A DNA stretch of 36,221 bases, taken from the NCBI RefSeq assembly GCF_007830515.1, contig NZ_VLKT01000064.1:1-36221 (forward strand), in the 5' to 3' direction. Each line of letters opens with the position of its first letter. The stretch's first letter is position 1. The DNA is from Mesorhizobium tianshanense (GTDB taxonomy: Bacteria; Pseudomonadota; Alphaproteobacteria; Rhizobiales; Rhizobiaceae). A program made the position numbers and the translations under genes. Below are positions 1-7,713 of the stretch, piece after piece. Under the pieces are notes generated by a model, which searched no databases, was not told where the DNA came from, and saw only the letters and a program-made list of their open reading frames with translations.

Positions 1-1
1 C

Positions 2-319
2 GTCATCCTCGACAACTACGCCGCACACAAGAAGGACAAGGTCCGCGCCTGGCTCGCGCGCCATCCGCGCTGGACCTTCCACTTCACGCCGACCTCCTGC
101 TCCTGGCTCAACGCCGTCGAGGGATTCTTCGCCAAACTCACCCGGCGCAGGCTCAAGCACGGCGTCTTCCACTCCGTCGTCGATCTCCAGGCAGCCATCA
201 ACCGCTTCGTTCGCGAATACAATGCCGACAGCCCCAAGCCATTCGTCTGGAGAGCCGATCCCGACGACATCATCGCCGCCCGAAACCGAGGGTTCCAAAC
301 GTTGGAATCAATCCACTAG
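2..319 (+). CDS. IS630-family transposase, C-terminal part (5' end outside window)
   Basis: The reading frame is open from the first bases and stops at TAG 317-319, giving about 105 residues. It begins VILDNYAAHKK and contains HFTPTSCSWLNAVEGFFAKL, the block around the last two acidic residues of the DDE catalytic domain of IS630-type transposases. The D of LDNYAAH and the E of NAVEGFF would be the second and third catalytic acids. The rest of the protein and the left inverted repeat lie outside the window. The enzyme would cut and rejoin the ends of its own element. It lies next to a truncated Fic-type gene on the opposite strand, so the element or a later rearrangement may have broken that gene. 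Family assignment is by motif recognition; whether the full-length copy is active cannot be seen. Confidence 0.85.
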   Translation, partial: VILDNYAAHKKDKVRAWLARHPRWTFHFTPTSCSWLNAVEGFFAKLTRRRLKHGVFHSVVDLQAAINRFVREYNADSPKPFVWRADPDDIIAARNRGFQTLESIH

Positions 320-402
320 GTATTGCCCTCAAGTCGGCTGGAATTCCAGGCGAGATCGATGAGGAGCCTGCTCAGGATGTGCTTGGCGTAGGTTCCTGCT
401 GG

Positions 403-840
403 CTACTCTGCGATCTGCGGTCGTCCAACCGACGTCAGATTGTGGCGCTCCGACGCGGTCAAATGGAAGGTGACGTTCGGGCGGTAGCGGTTGAGAAAGT
501 CGCGATTGTAACCGACCGGTCTGCGGGCTTCGGGCGGTTGTCGGACATAGTTGCGCACTGATTTAGCTGCATCGGAAAGCGCAATGTCAAAAGCCCGATC
601 CTCGCCAGATGATGCAGGGGGCGAATCAACGTCAGGCAGACGGTATTTTGCCCAACGGCCTTCGCCCTCCATAATGAGGCGATTGTCCGATACTAGTCGC
701 TTCAGGCGATATTGTAACGTGCGTTGAGGAACAGGCGCTGGTAGCGCGCGAAGAATCTCTGATGCTGGGATGGCGCCGGTATGTTGGCTTACGATTCCTT
801 CGATCGCGGCCAATGCGTCGTCCGGGATTTGGTTCGCCAC
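403..840 (-). pseudogene. Truncated Fic-family protein: winged-helix N-terminal part only
   Basis: The 145 residues start VANQIPDDALAAIEGIV and contain a winged-helix-like segment (PQRTLQYRLKRLVSDNRLIM). They then carry the linker typical of Fic proteins near type I restriction loci (PVGYNRDFLNRYRPNVTFHL). Full-length relatives continue into a Fic AMP-transferase domain with HPFxxGNGR; here the frame ends at 403, before any of that domain, so I read it as a 3'-truncated gene. I chose the GTG at 840. The longer frame to a TTG at 900 runs through a set of repeats that look like an operator and is less likely. The break faces the IS630 remnant. Without the Fic domain it could at most act as a DNA-binding fragment. 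Its identity as a Fic relative rests on the linker sequence only. Confidence 0.6.
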
Positions 841-870
841 GATTCGCCGTTTTTCTTGCGCCTGGTAGGG

Positions 871-932
871 TATGCGCAAGAATGCCGAACGTACGCGCAA
901 ACATCAAGTCTATGCGCAACAATTGTTGCGCT
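871..932. promoter_or_regulatory. Three TATGCGCAA-type repeats with a terminal 18-bp palindrome (candidate operator)
   Basis: TATGCGCAA occurs at 871-879 and 911-919 and TACGCGCAA at 892-900, so the copies are spaced about 20 bp (two helical turns) apart. The last copy is the left half of a perfect palindrome, GCGCAACAATTGTTGCGC. The block lies just upstream of the GTG start chosen for the truncated winged-helix/Fic gene. Direct repeats at helical spacing in front of a gene for a DNA-binding protein suggest autoregulation. That is inference; no promoter hexamers are obvious. Confidence 0.5.
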
Positions 933-1069
933 TATCCGGATGGAACGGTCGTAAGTGCAACGCAAGAACCTACGCTGCGGCGCGGAACAGTCCCTACGGC
1001 CTTCGGTGGCAAGATGAACCAGAACGCGGCGATAGTTGAGAGGAATTGCAAGTTGAGATGGTTGCCGGT

Positions 1070-1080
1070 CCCCGCAACCA
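1070..1080 (+). other. tRNA-fMet 3'-end-like sequence (possible attachment-site remnant)
   Basis: CCCCGCAACCA matches the 3' acceptor end including CCA expected for alphaproteobacterial initiator tRNA. The preceding bases do not form a T arm, so no tRNA gene is present. A hairpin terminator follows 20 bases later, as it would behind a tRNA. This is what an island integrated into a tRNA 3' end leaves at its far border. Eleven bases is a short match, so this is tentative. Confidence 0.3.
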
Positions 1081-1098
1081 CTTCTGTCATAGTACGCT

Positions 1099-1128
1099 AA
1101 CCGTCTCGGTCTGACCGAGGCGGTTTTT
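1099..1128 (+). terminator. Rho-independent terminator-like hairpin
   Basis: CCGTCTCGGT, the loop CTG and ACCGAGGCGG form a 10-bp stem with one G-T wobble, directly followed by TTTTTG. In the plus orientation this is a textbook intrinsic terminator. No plus-strand gene is recognisable in front of it, but it follows the tRNA-3'-end-like sequence at 1070-1080. It lies just beyond the 3' end of the minus-strand metallopeptidase gene, where its complement has no T-run. Confidence 0.65.
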
Positions 1129-1162
1129 GCGTGTGCGCCAGGCATGGCGAGTGGTGCACCCG

Positions 1163-1879
1163 TCACGACAACTGGCGTTCGAGCTTCAGCTTTCGCCTCT
1201 CCCAGTCCGGCATGATGCGGTTCAGTAGGGCGTAGAACGCTGGGCCGTGGTTGGCGTGCTTCAGATGGCATAGCTCGTGTGTGATAACGTAGTCGATGCA
1301 ATCAACAGCTCCGCTGACAAGCGAACGGTGGAGGATCAGTTTGCCGCCGGGTGTCATTGACCCCCATCGTTGGCTCAATTGCCGAATGACGAGACCGCTC
1401 GGTTTGAAATCCTGCGGGTCCGGAAATAGCTGCTGGCATAGGACCAGCCGTTCCCGAAATTTTGCGTGTGCGCGCTCGCGGTACCAGTTCTCAACCAGCT
1501 CCCTGGTGAATTTATCGTCGTGAGGATTGTGAGTCTGCACGACCAATCGTCCGCGGTAGAGCTTCACCCGCTGCTGGACGTGCGGAACGACTTTCAGCTT
1601 ATACTGTCGGCCAAGATAGAGGTGCGTTTCGCCGGCAACGAAGCGGCGCTCAGGCGTGCGCGGCTGAAACTGCTGGAAGAACTGTAGCTGCTTTCTGATC
1701 CACGGCGCACGCTTCCTGACCTTCTCGCAGACTTGCTCAAAAGGAGCATCCAGCGGGGCGACGACGTCGACGGTCAGACTCGGTGTCACGCTGATTGACA
1801 TCGTCTTCCGTGCACGCCGAGTGAGCCGGAATTCAAACAGATGGGGGCCGTACGAAACCTGATGGGTTTCCGGTGTCAT
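1163..1879 (-). CDS. YgjP-type (DUF45) metal-dependent hydrolase
   Basis: The 238 residues have the zinc-metallopeptidase motif HELCH at 201-205 with a further His at 211 (NHGPAF), and the upstream RWGSMTPGGKLILH block that marks the YgjP/DUF45 (SprT-like M48) family. This family is predicted to hydrolyse peptides; its cellular substrate is not well defined. The gene is often found beside type I restriction genes. Here its ATG overlaps the hsdR stop codon by 4 bases, so it is the last gene of the restriction operon and translationally coupled to it. Length and motif spacing look complete. No signal peptide or membrane segment is visible, so it is probably cytoplasmic. A role in regulated proteolysis of the restriction complex is possible but unproven. 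Confidence 0.85.
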   Translation of the reverse strand: MTPETHQVSYGPHLFEFRLTRRARKTMSISVTPSLTVDVVAPLDAPFEQVCEKVRKRAPWIRKQLQFFQQFQPRTPERRFVAGETHLYLGRQYKLKVVPHVQQRVKLYRGRLVVQTHNPHDDKFTRELVENWYRERAHAKFRERLVLCQQLFPDPQDFKPSGLVIRQLSQRWGSMTPGGKLILHRSLVSGAVDCIDYVITHELCHLKHANHGPAFYALLNRIMPDWERRKLKLERQLS

Positions 1880-4800
1880 CCCGGAAACCTCGCGCGGGCA
1901 ACATCCATGATTTTAAGTTCCATTTCGTCGAGATTGTCGAGCGGGATATCGCTGCCAAGCTGACTACGAACCTCGTCGAAGAAGTAGTCGTCGATTGCGT
2001 TGCGCATGTTGTTTTGCGCCACGTCGTTCGACCAGACATCGACGATGTGATGCGCTTTGATGATCTCGACGATGCGGCGCGCGATGCCACCGACTGTATT
2101 CTCGCTTGCGCCGCTTGCGATGGACTTCAAAGACGGCTCCACAATTCCGAAGATCGCCAACGCGTCTTCATCGCCTTTGATGGACTCGGGGACGTGACGC
2201 CCATGATCCTTCTGACCAATGCGGCTCGCCAGATCGAGAACGCTGTTAAGGTATACTTTCTCAGAGATGCGTTTCAGCCGGTATTCCCGAATGGTTTCTT
2301 CGAGCATTTCCGAGAACTGCCTGTAGAAGGCGGGGTCCTCGTCCATCTTCTCGGTGATCGTCCGCTTCGTCGCGCTTGCGATTCGATCGGCCTTCGAGGC
2401 TGCCGTTGTGCCATCTTCTTCAATGACGGCCTTCAGCGCGTCCGGATCATTGATGTTCACGGCTTCAATGACGATCTCGGCGGGCTTCGCCGTCACGTGA
2501 TCATCAAGAAGTTTCTGGATTTTCGGCTCGAATTCTTTGACGTCAACGGTTTCCTGATAACGCAGTTGCACCGAGCGCTTTAGCTCGGCAAACGCCTTCC
2601 AGTCTCTTTTTAGAGTCTCGATCCTCGTCTCTTCAAAAACGTCGTAAAGCTTCTCAGACGACAGGGAAATGTGCAGGCAACGGCTATACGCCCGCAGCCG
2701 CGCATAGAACTCGTGGCGCTTGGCTTCGTCCGCCAGGAATTGCTCGAATTGCTCCATATCCTTCTTGTTGCGGACCTCTTTGAAGAGGTCCCAGAGCTGG
2801 TCGTGCAAATGCGGTAGTTTGCGAATCTCCTCGCGAATATCGTGAAGCGTTCCGACCAGATCTTCTTTATCAAAGCTTTCGAGGGCGCTGTAGGTGGTGA
2901 GCGCACTATCGAGCTCGCCGAGCAGCCCCTCATAATCAATGATAAACCCGAACTGCTTTTCAGTGCCGTCTTCTTCGAACAGGCGGTTCACGCGAGCAAT
3001 CGCCTGGAGCAGCGTGTGCTCCTTGAGCTGCTTGCAGATATAAAGGACGGTGTTTCGTGGAGCATCGAAGCCGGTTAGGAGCTTCGAGACGACGATCAGG
3101 ATTTCCGGTTCGCCGGAGCCCTTGAATGCATCGATAATCTGGCGATTGTACTCGGCTTCGGTCTTATATCGCGCCATCATCGTGTCCCAGAATTTGCGGA
3201 CGCGATCCTTCGACTCCTTATCGACCTCTTCGTTCCCCTCCTTATCGTCAGGTTGTGAGATCACGATTTCGCTGGAGACATGACCGATCTCGTCGAGAAC
3301 CTCTTTGAATTTGATCGCCGCCGCCTTTGATGGCGCTACGAGCTGGGCCTTGAAACCCGTGCCCTTCCAGTACTTGCGATAGTGCTCCGAGATATCAAAC
3401 GCTTTGGCGCTGATGGCCTGCCCGGTCTTCGACAGCGCATCCATCCGGGAGAATTTCCGCTTCAGGTCGGCCTTTTGCTGTTCCGTCAGGCCCTCGCTAA
3501 TCTTATCGAACCAGCTATCTATGACCGTGCCGCTAATCTGCTGCTCGACTATCCTGCCTTCATAAAGCAGGGGGACAACCGCTTCGTCGGCAACAGCCTT
3601 GTCGATTGTGTATTTGTGGATCAAGCCGCCGAAGGTGTTGAGGGTGTTCTTTTCCTTCTTCAGCAGCGGAGTGCCGGTGAAGCCAAGATAGCAGGCCTCG
3701 GGAAGTATGCGGCGCATCTTGAGAGCGAAGGTGCCATGACCTCCGTGCCGGCCCGTCTGGCTACGGTGGCTTTCATCGACCAGGACGAAAATGTCGGCGC
3801 TGTCGTCGCGGAATCCGCCCGCCTTCATCGCCGTATCAAACTTGTTGATGATCGTCGTGATCAGCGGCGTTTTGTTCGCGATCAATTCGATGAGATTAGA
3901 GCCGGTGGCAGCACGCACGGGCTCCATGTCACAGGACTTGAACGTTCCTTTGATCTGCTTGTCGAGGTCATCCCGGTCGGTGACGATGATAATCCGCGGG
4001 TTGACGATTTCTTTGTCGAGCGCCAGCGCGCGCCCGAGCATGACCATCGTGAGTGATTTTCCCGAACCCTGCGTATGCCAGATCACGCCGCCTTTGCGCC
4101 GGCCATTCACATCATGTCGCTTGACGCGCTCGATTGCCGACCGGATTCCGAAATATTGCTGATGGCGCGCGATTTTGCGCACACCACCGTCGAACACCGT
4201 AAAGCGGCGAACGATATCGAGCAGACGCGCCGGGCGACAGAGCGCGTAGATCAGCCGATCCTGCTCCGAGACCGCACGGTCGCCTGCGGCTGCCAATTCG
4301 TCGAAAAATCCTCTGGCATCGGCGAGATCGCCGCAAAACACAGCGCGCTTCTCTTCGTCAGTCAGCAGGCGGTTGATGACCGGCAAAATGTTTTCGTCCC
4401 GGTCCTCTTCATCCCGCCAGATTTGCCAGAATTTACGCGATGTTCCGACGGTCGCATAGCGCGCCTCCTGGCGCTTCATGCTCATCAGGAGCTGCGCGTA
4501 ATGGAAGAGTTGGGGGACGTTGTCCTCGTGCTGATAGCCGATCAATTGGCTATCAGCCTTTTTCAGTGATTCCGTCGGACGTTTGTTTTCGATGATGACG
4601 AACGGGATGCCATTGACGAAACAGACGATATCGCAACGCCGCGTCTGTGTGCTGGCCGTGCGCTCTACCGCCATCTCGGCGGTGACATGGTAGACGTTGT
4701 TCTCAGGATGCTGCCAATCGATATAACGGAACGAATAGCTCTTGGTGTCACCTTCGATCGCTTTGGTGATCGTCGTGCCGAGAATGAGTTGATCGTAGAT

Positions 4801-5106
4801 GTCCTGATTGGTCCCGCGCAGTCCTTTCAGTTTGTCGGGAGTGGGCTTGAGGCGGCGCAGCGCTTCATGCGTGTCTTCGAGGTCGAAAGGGTACTCCTTG
4901 CCGCGATAGCTGAACCGGTTGAGCTTCAGCATTTGTTCGACGAGAATGTCATCGAGCACAACGTTGCGGGGCTTGCCACGCAGCCTGTCCGCCTCGGCCT
5001 GTGACAGCGGTTTAAAGCCAAGGGCCACCAGCGTCTGAAGTGCGGGAACCTGCGACTGATACTTCTCGGCCGCATCGAAGCCGCTCCGGTTCGGCTCCTC
5101 GGTCAT
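1876..5106 (-). CDS. hsdR: Type I restriction enzyme, R (endonuclease/translocase) subunit
   Basis: The 1076 residues contain an N-terminal PD-(D/E)xK nuclease core (D159 in RRCDIVCF, E173-K175 in VIIENK). This is followed by a superfamily 2 motor with Walker A HTQGSGKS around 344-351, Walker B DESH at 442-445, the GFTGTPL motif III and the QAIARVNR motif VI, and a long helical C-terminus that would contact HsdM/HsdS. In complex with two HsdM and one HsdS it pumps unmodified DNA and cuts at a distance from the recognition site. The frame is intact and of normal length. Its ATG overlaps the stop of the kwaB-like gene (ATGA), and its stop overlaps the metallopeptidase start. The unusual point is that two non-restriction genes separate it from hsdS. 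Confidence 0.95.
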   Translation of the reverse strand: MTEEPNRSGFDAAEKYQSQVPALQTLVALGFKPLSQAEADRLRGKPRNVVLDDILVEQMLKLNRFSYRGKEYPFDLEDTHEALRRLKPTPDKLKGLRGTNQDIYDQLILGTTITKAIEGDTKSYSFRYIDWQHPENNVYHVTAEMAVERTASTQTRRCDIVCFVNGIPFVIIENKRPTESLKKADSQLIGYQHEDNVPQLFHYAQLLMSMKRQEARYATVGTSRKFWQIWRDEEDRDENILPVINRLLTDEEKRAVFCGDLADARGFFDELAAAGDRAVSEQDRLIYALCRPARLLDIVRRFTVFDGGVRKIARHQQYFGIRSAIERVKRHDVNGRRKGGVIWHTQGSGKSLTMVMLGRALALDKEIVNPRIIIVTDRDDLDKQIKGTFKSCDMEPVRAATGSNLIELIANKTPLITTIINKFDTAMKAGGFRDDSADIFVLVDESHRSQTGRHGGHGTFALKMRRILPEACYLGFTGTPLLKKEKNTLNTFGGLIHKYTIDKAVADEAVVPLLYEGRIVEQQISGTVIDSWFDKISEGLTEQQKADLKRKFSRMDALSKTGQAISAKAFDISEHYRKYWKGTGFKAQLVAPSKAAAIKFKEVLDEIGHVSSEIVISQPDDKEGNEEVDKESKDRVRKFWDTMMARYKTEAEYNRQIIDAFKGSGEPEILIVVSKLLTGFDAPRNTVLYICKQLKEHTLLQAIARVNRLFEEDGTEKQFGFIIDYEGLLGELDSALTTYSALESFDKEDLVGTLHDIREEIRKLPHLHDQLWDLFKEVRNKKDMEQFEQFLADEAKRHEFYARLRAYSRCLHISLSSEKLYDVFEETRIETLKRDWKAFAELKRSVQLRYQETVDVKEFEPKIQKLLDDHVTAKPAEIVIEAVNINDPDALKAVIEEDGTTAASKADRIASATKRTITEKMDEDPAFYRQFSEMLEETIREYRLKRISEKVYLNSVLDLASRIGQKDHGRHVPESIKGDEDALAIFGIVEPSLKSIASGASENTVGGIARRIVEIIKAHHIVDVWSNDVAQNNMRNAIDDYFFDEVRSQLGSDIPLDNLDEMELKIMDVARARFPG

Positions 5107-5975
5107 GATGCCAATCTTTGTGAATTGGTGACATACGCCTGACCTGACAGAGGTCCGGAGTAGCGGCTCTCATTCAGGAACTGAAGCAAAGCCTTGATCT
5201 CCCCGTGCGCCGTCGGCATCACGATCTTGCCATTCTGAACGATGATCGCGAGTCCGGTTTCCTGAGCCGCGGTCTGAATGTCGGTGGGCGTATATGTGTC
5301 CAGCGTCCCGTTGTTGGTGATCGCGTGGATCAGCTTGCGGCTAATCTGGTTGGTAATGTCGACAAAGCCGGCAATGTCTGCGACCGCGAGACTGGCGTGG
5401 CCAGCGAAGGTCTGGACCTCCTGATCGGTGGCGGCGCGGTAAATGTCGAGCATGTTGATGATTGAACGCAGCTTTTGCTGGCTCTTGAATTTGATCATTC
5501 CATCTTCGACGATGCAGGCAAGTCCGCTGTCCAGCGTGAAGGCCGGCTCAGTCAGGCGACGAAACGCGTTCCCTTGCTGAAGGAGGGCGAAGCGTCGCTC
5601 CAGGACCTGTTGTGATGTGAAGCGCTGGACGAGAACCGTCGTCGCGCCGTTGACGGTCCTGCCGGTGAACAGCGCCTTGATGCCTTCCCCCGCAAACGCG
5701 GCCGTATTGATGTCCGGCACCGCCACTGCATTGGCATTAATTGTGTTCTCGAATGCCTGCGCCTCGGCAGGAATATCGATGGTCAGGAACTCGTCTTCGT
5801 CGGGCGTCCAGCTTCCGTCAAACGGCACTTCGTCTGTCACGCCGGCGCGAAACTCGGCTTCCTGATCGGCGAAGATGTCCTCGATGGCCTGCTGCACATT
5901 GGCATCAAGACGTACTCGCTTGGTGACGAGTTGGCCTGCGCCGTTGCGGCAGGCGGCAAAAAGGTTCTGAGGCAT
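5103..5975 (-). CDS. kwaB: KwaB-like protein (DUF4868) of a Kiwa-type defence pair
   Basis: The 290-residue soluble protein has no signal peptide or membrane segment. The half after about residue 135 fits the DUF4868/KwaB pattern: a hydrophobic turn (TLDSGLACIVEDGMIKFKSQ), an N-terminal-anchor helix, a ISRKLIHAI segment, a second strand pair ending IIVQNGKIVMP, and the closing LLQFLNESRYSGPLSGQAYV. The last block is the most characteristic. In Kiwa, KwaB works with the membrane protein KwaA to stop phage DNA transcription or replication. The upstream neighbour is a four-helix membrane protein only 2 bases away, as expected for kwaA. The ATG is 2 bases after the kwaA-like stop, and the stop overlaps hsdR. 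Assignment is by remembered family pattern, not a search; a diverged DUF4868 protein of other function is the alternative. Confidence 0.65.
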   Translation of the reverse strand: MPQNLFAACRNGAGQLVTKRVRLDANVQQAIEDIFADQEAEFRAGVTDEVPFDGSWTPDEDEFLTIDIPAEAQAFENTINANAVAVPDINTAAFAGEGIKALFTGRTVNGATTVLVQRFTSQQVLERRFALLQQGNAFRRLTEPAFTLDSGLACIVEDGMIKFKSQQKLRSIINMLDIYRAATDQEVQTFAGHASLAVADIAGFVDITNQISRKLIHAITNNGTLDTYTPTDIQTAAQETGLAIIVQNGKIVMPTAHGEIKALLQFLNESRYSGPLSGQAYVTNSQRLAS

Positions 5976-5977
5976 GA

Positions 5978-6511
5978 TCAGCGATTTCCTACATCAATGA
6001 CGATGTATTCGGTCAGCTGTCCGACTTCGATCGTCTCGGTTGCGTTGCGAAGTTGCTTCTTGGTGATGAGGACATATGTGACGCCCTCCTTTGTGCTGAC
6101 CTTGTAGAAGTGCCAGCCCATGAGCCCAAGCAGCGGGTTGAAATGATAGCTGTAGCCGGTCGCCACGACCGCGGCGAAAATGGCAATTGCAGGCACCCAG
6201 ACCTGCCAGTTCAGCGCGGTAAACTGTGCCGTGAACAACGGCAGCAGATAAAGCAGCAGGAAACCCATATTCTCCCTATCCGCCGCCTCGACCGTGATCG
6301 CTGAAAACGCAACTCGTTCGAGATGCCTGTTGGCATAGCGCAGCATGCCGATGCAGATCGCAATGAGGATTAGGCAGGTGACCAGCAGAGCGAGGGCTTG
6401 GCTGCTCTCGCCGGCTTGATAGGCGACCCAGGCATAGGTCAGAAGCACGGGCGCGATCGCAGTGCTCGTCAGCAAGAGTTTGGCGAGCCAGTTCAGCATG
6501 AGACCCGCCAT
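5978..6511 (-). CDS. kwaA: KwaA-like four-helix membrane protein
   Basis: The 177 residues contain four hydrophobic segments at about 8-30, 36-57, 82-103 and 104-122, followed by a roughly 50-residue soluble tail with a predicted strand-rich sequence (VTYVLITKKQLRNATETIEV). KwaA of Kiwa systems is a small four-pass membrane protein that senses phage attack at the inner membrane and controls KwaB; size, topology and adjacency to a KwaB-like gene all fit. The sequence itself is not a strong identifier, so the name depends on the neighbour. The ATG at 6511 lies inside hsdS (19-bp overlap). An ATG at 6499, overlapping the hsdS stop as ATGCTGA, has GGAGA 12 bases upstream and may be the real start. 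Expression should be coupled to hsdS. Confidence 0.55.
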   Translation of the reverse strand: MAGLMLNWLAKLLLTSTAIAPVLLTYAWVAYQAGESSQALALLVTCLILIAICIGMLRYANRHLERVAFSAITVEAADRENMGFLLLYLLPLFTAQFTALNWQVWVPAIAIFAAVVATGYSYHFNPLLGLMGWHFYKVSTKEGVTYVLITKKQLRNATETIEVGQLTEYIVIDVGNR

Positions 6512-7713
6512 TCTCCGGTCAGGAGCTTCTGCATGAGGCCGCGCTTCTGGCGAGTCAGAGCTTGGATTTCCGCTTCAATGCAGGCAAGTTCCGATTGCGA
6601 AGCCTCCACGATTTCCGCGATTGCGGCCTGCTCCGCCGGGTCCATTGGAAGGCGCAGCTTGCCTTCGAGAAACCGACAATTGGTGATGGCGATGGTGTTC
6701 TTAGCGCCCTTCTGCACAAGTGGGTGCAGGTAGTTGCGCACTGCGATCGGGGACTCGAACAGCGCATCGAGAATCACTCCGAACGCGTAGGTCGCGGGCG
6801 TGAACACCCCGTAGAGCGGGGAGACGATGACCTCTTGCCCAATCTTGCTTTGCTTGATGATGCCGAGCGGGAAGTCGCCCGTCGGGCTCTTCGTGTAAAC
6901 AATGTCGCCCGGCAGAACGCGGTTGTAGTGGCCGGTTTCGCTGGCGGCGAAAGAGCGCCCCAGGTGTTCAATTTGGTTGACCAGTCCCTTGTGAACCGAA
7001 ACCGAGAACACTTGCTCGGCTCCGGTGCCTTGCAGCCCATGTTCGGTCAGGACCTCGCCGAGAGGCACCTCGCGCCACGTGCCCGAATATCCGGGAAGCC
7101 TTGTTCTGCCCGTGAAAAGGTGGGATCGCAGCCAGACTCTCCGCCGCAAATTGCCCGCGCGGAGCGCCTCCAGCTTTTGGATAGCCACGTCCCAGGTCCG
7201 AAGGATTTCGGCGATTTTGCGCTGCTCCGGAAGGGGCGGGATCGCAACTGGCACACTAAGCAACCGCCCCTGCGAAATGTTCTTCATCGTGCTTTGTGTG
7301 CCAGTTGCTTCAATCTGGATGAGCTTACGAGTTCTGTCGCATTTTAGACTGCTAACCAGCCAATGTAGGTCAACCCCGGTTGCAGGGCGCAACTCCCAAA
7401 GCAAATCAGATAGGAAAATGTTGGGATCGTCCCGTTCGACTAGTGCTGCAGCACCGATCGTGTCTTCTGAGTTCTTCCGGCAGAAAACGATCGTTCCAGC
7501 AGAAACGGGCGTCCTAAGCGATGCATGTTCTGATGGCGGAACGTATTTGTTCTGCGTTGCGTCGAATCGACCGTTCAGGACAGCGCCTGTCTTGAGCACC
7601 GCTCTTTCGGAGGGCAGTGCTTGTCTATCATCACACTTGGCGCTAAAGCCGCCTCGAACCGAAGAGATCACGTCGTCGAGCGTGCCGTGGCTCCACCGCA
7701 TTGGAAGCGTCAT
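6493..7713 (-). CDS. hsdS: Type I restriction enzyme, S (specificity) subunit
   Basis: The 406 residues have the classic two-repeat layout. TRD1 spans about 5-160 and is closed by IPPLPEQRKIAEILRTWD. Then comes a coiled-coil spacer (AIQKLEALRAGNLRRR), TRD2 about 210-370 closed by LPMDPAEQAAIAEIVEAS, and a second coiled coil ending TRQKRGLMQKLLTGEWRV. Each TRD reads one half of a bipartite DNA target, and the helices set the spacing and hold HsdM. The start is firm: AGGAGGGTAGGAA precedes the ATG, which overlaps the rhuM stop (ATGA type). The first TRD repeat has the usual PLPEQ motif, while the second has diverged (MDPAEQ). Full-length and intact. It sits between rhuM and the kwaA-like gene. 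Confidence 0.95.
   Translation of the reverse strand: MTLPMRWSHGTLDDVISSVRGGFSAKCDDRQALPSERAVLKTGAVLNGRFDATQNKYVPPSEHASLRTPVSAGTIVFCRKNSEDTIGAAALVERDDPNIFLSDLLWELRPATGVDLHWLVSSLKCDRTRKLIQIEATGTQSTMKNISQGRLLSVPVAIPPLPEQRKIAEILRTWDVAIQKLEALRAGNLRRRVWLRSHLFTGRTRLPGYSGTWREVPLGEVLTEHGLQGTGAEQVFSVSVHKGLVNQIEHLGRSFAASETGHYNRVLPGDIVYTKSPTGDFPLGIIKQSKIGQEVIVSPLYGVFTPATYAFGVILDALFESPIAVRNYLHPLVQKGAKNTIAITNCRFLEGKLRLPMDPAEQAAIAEIVEASQSELACIEAEIQALTRQKRGLMQKLLTGEWRVSC

Noticed and set aside
1020..1080. A complete tRNA gene ending in CCCCGCAACCA
   Set aside because: The bases before the acceptor-like end do not form T, anticodon or D arms, so only a 3'-end remnant is reported.
1873..2583. 236-codon plus-strand frame
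   Set aside because: Lies fully inside hsdR on the other strand; no family resemblance.
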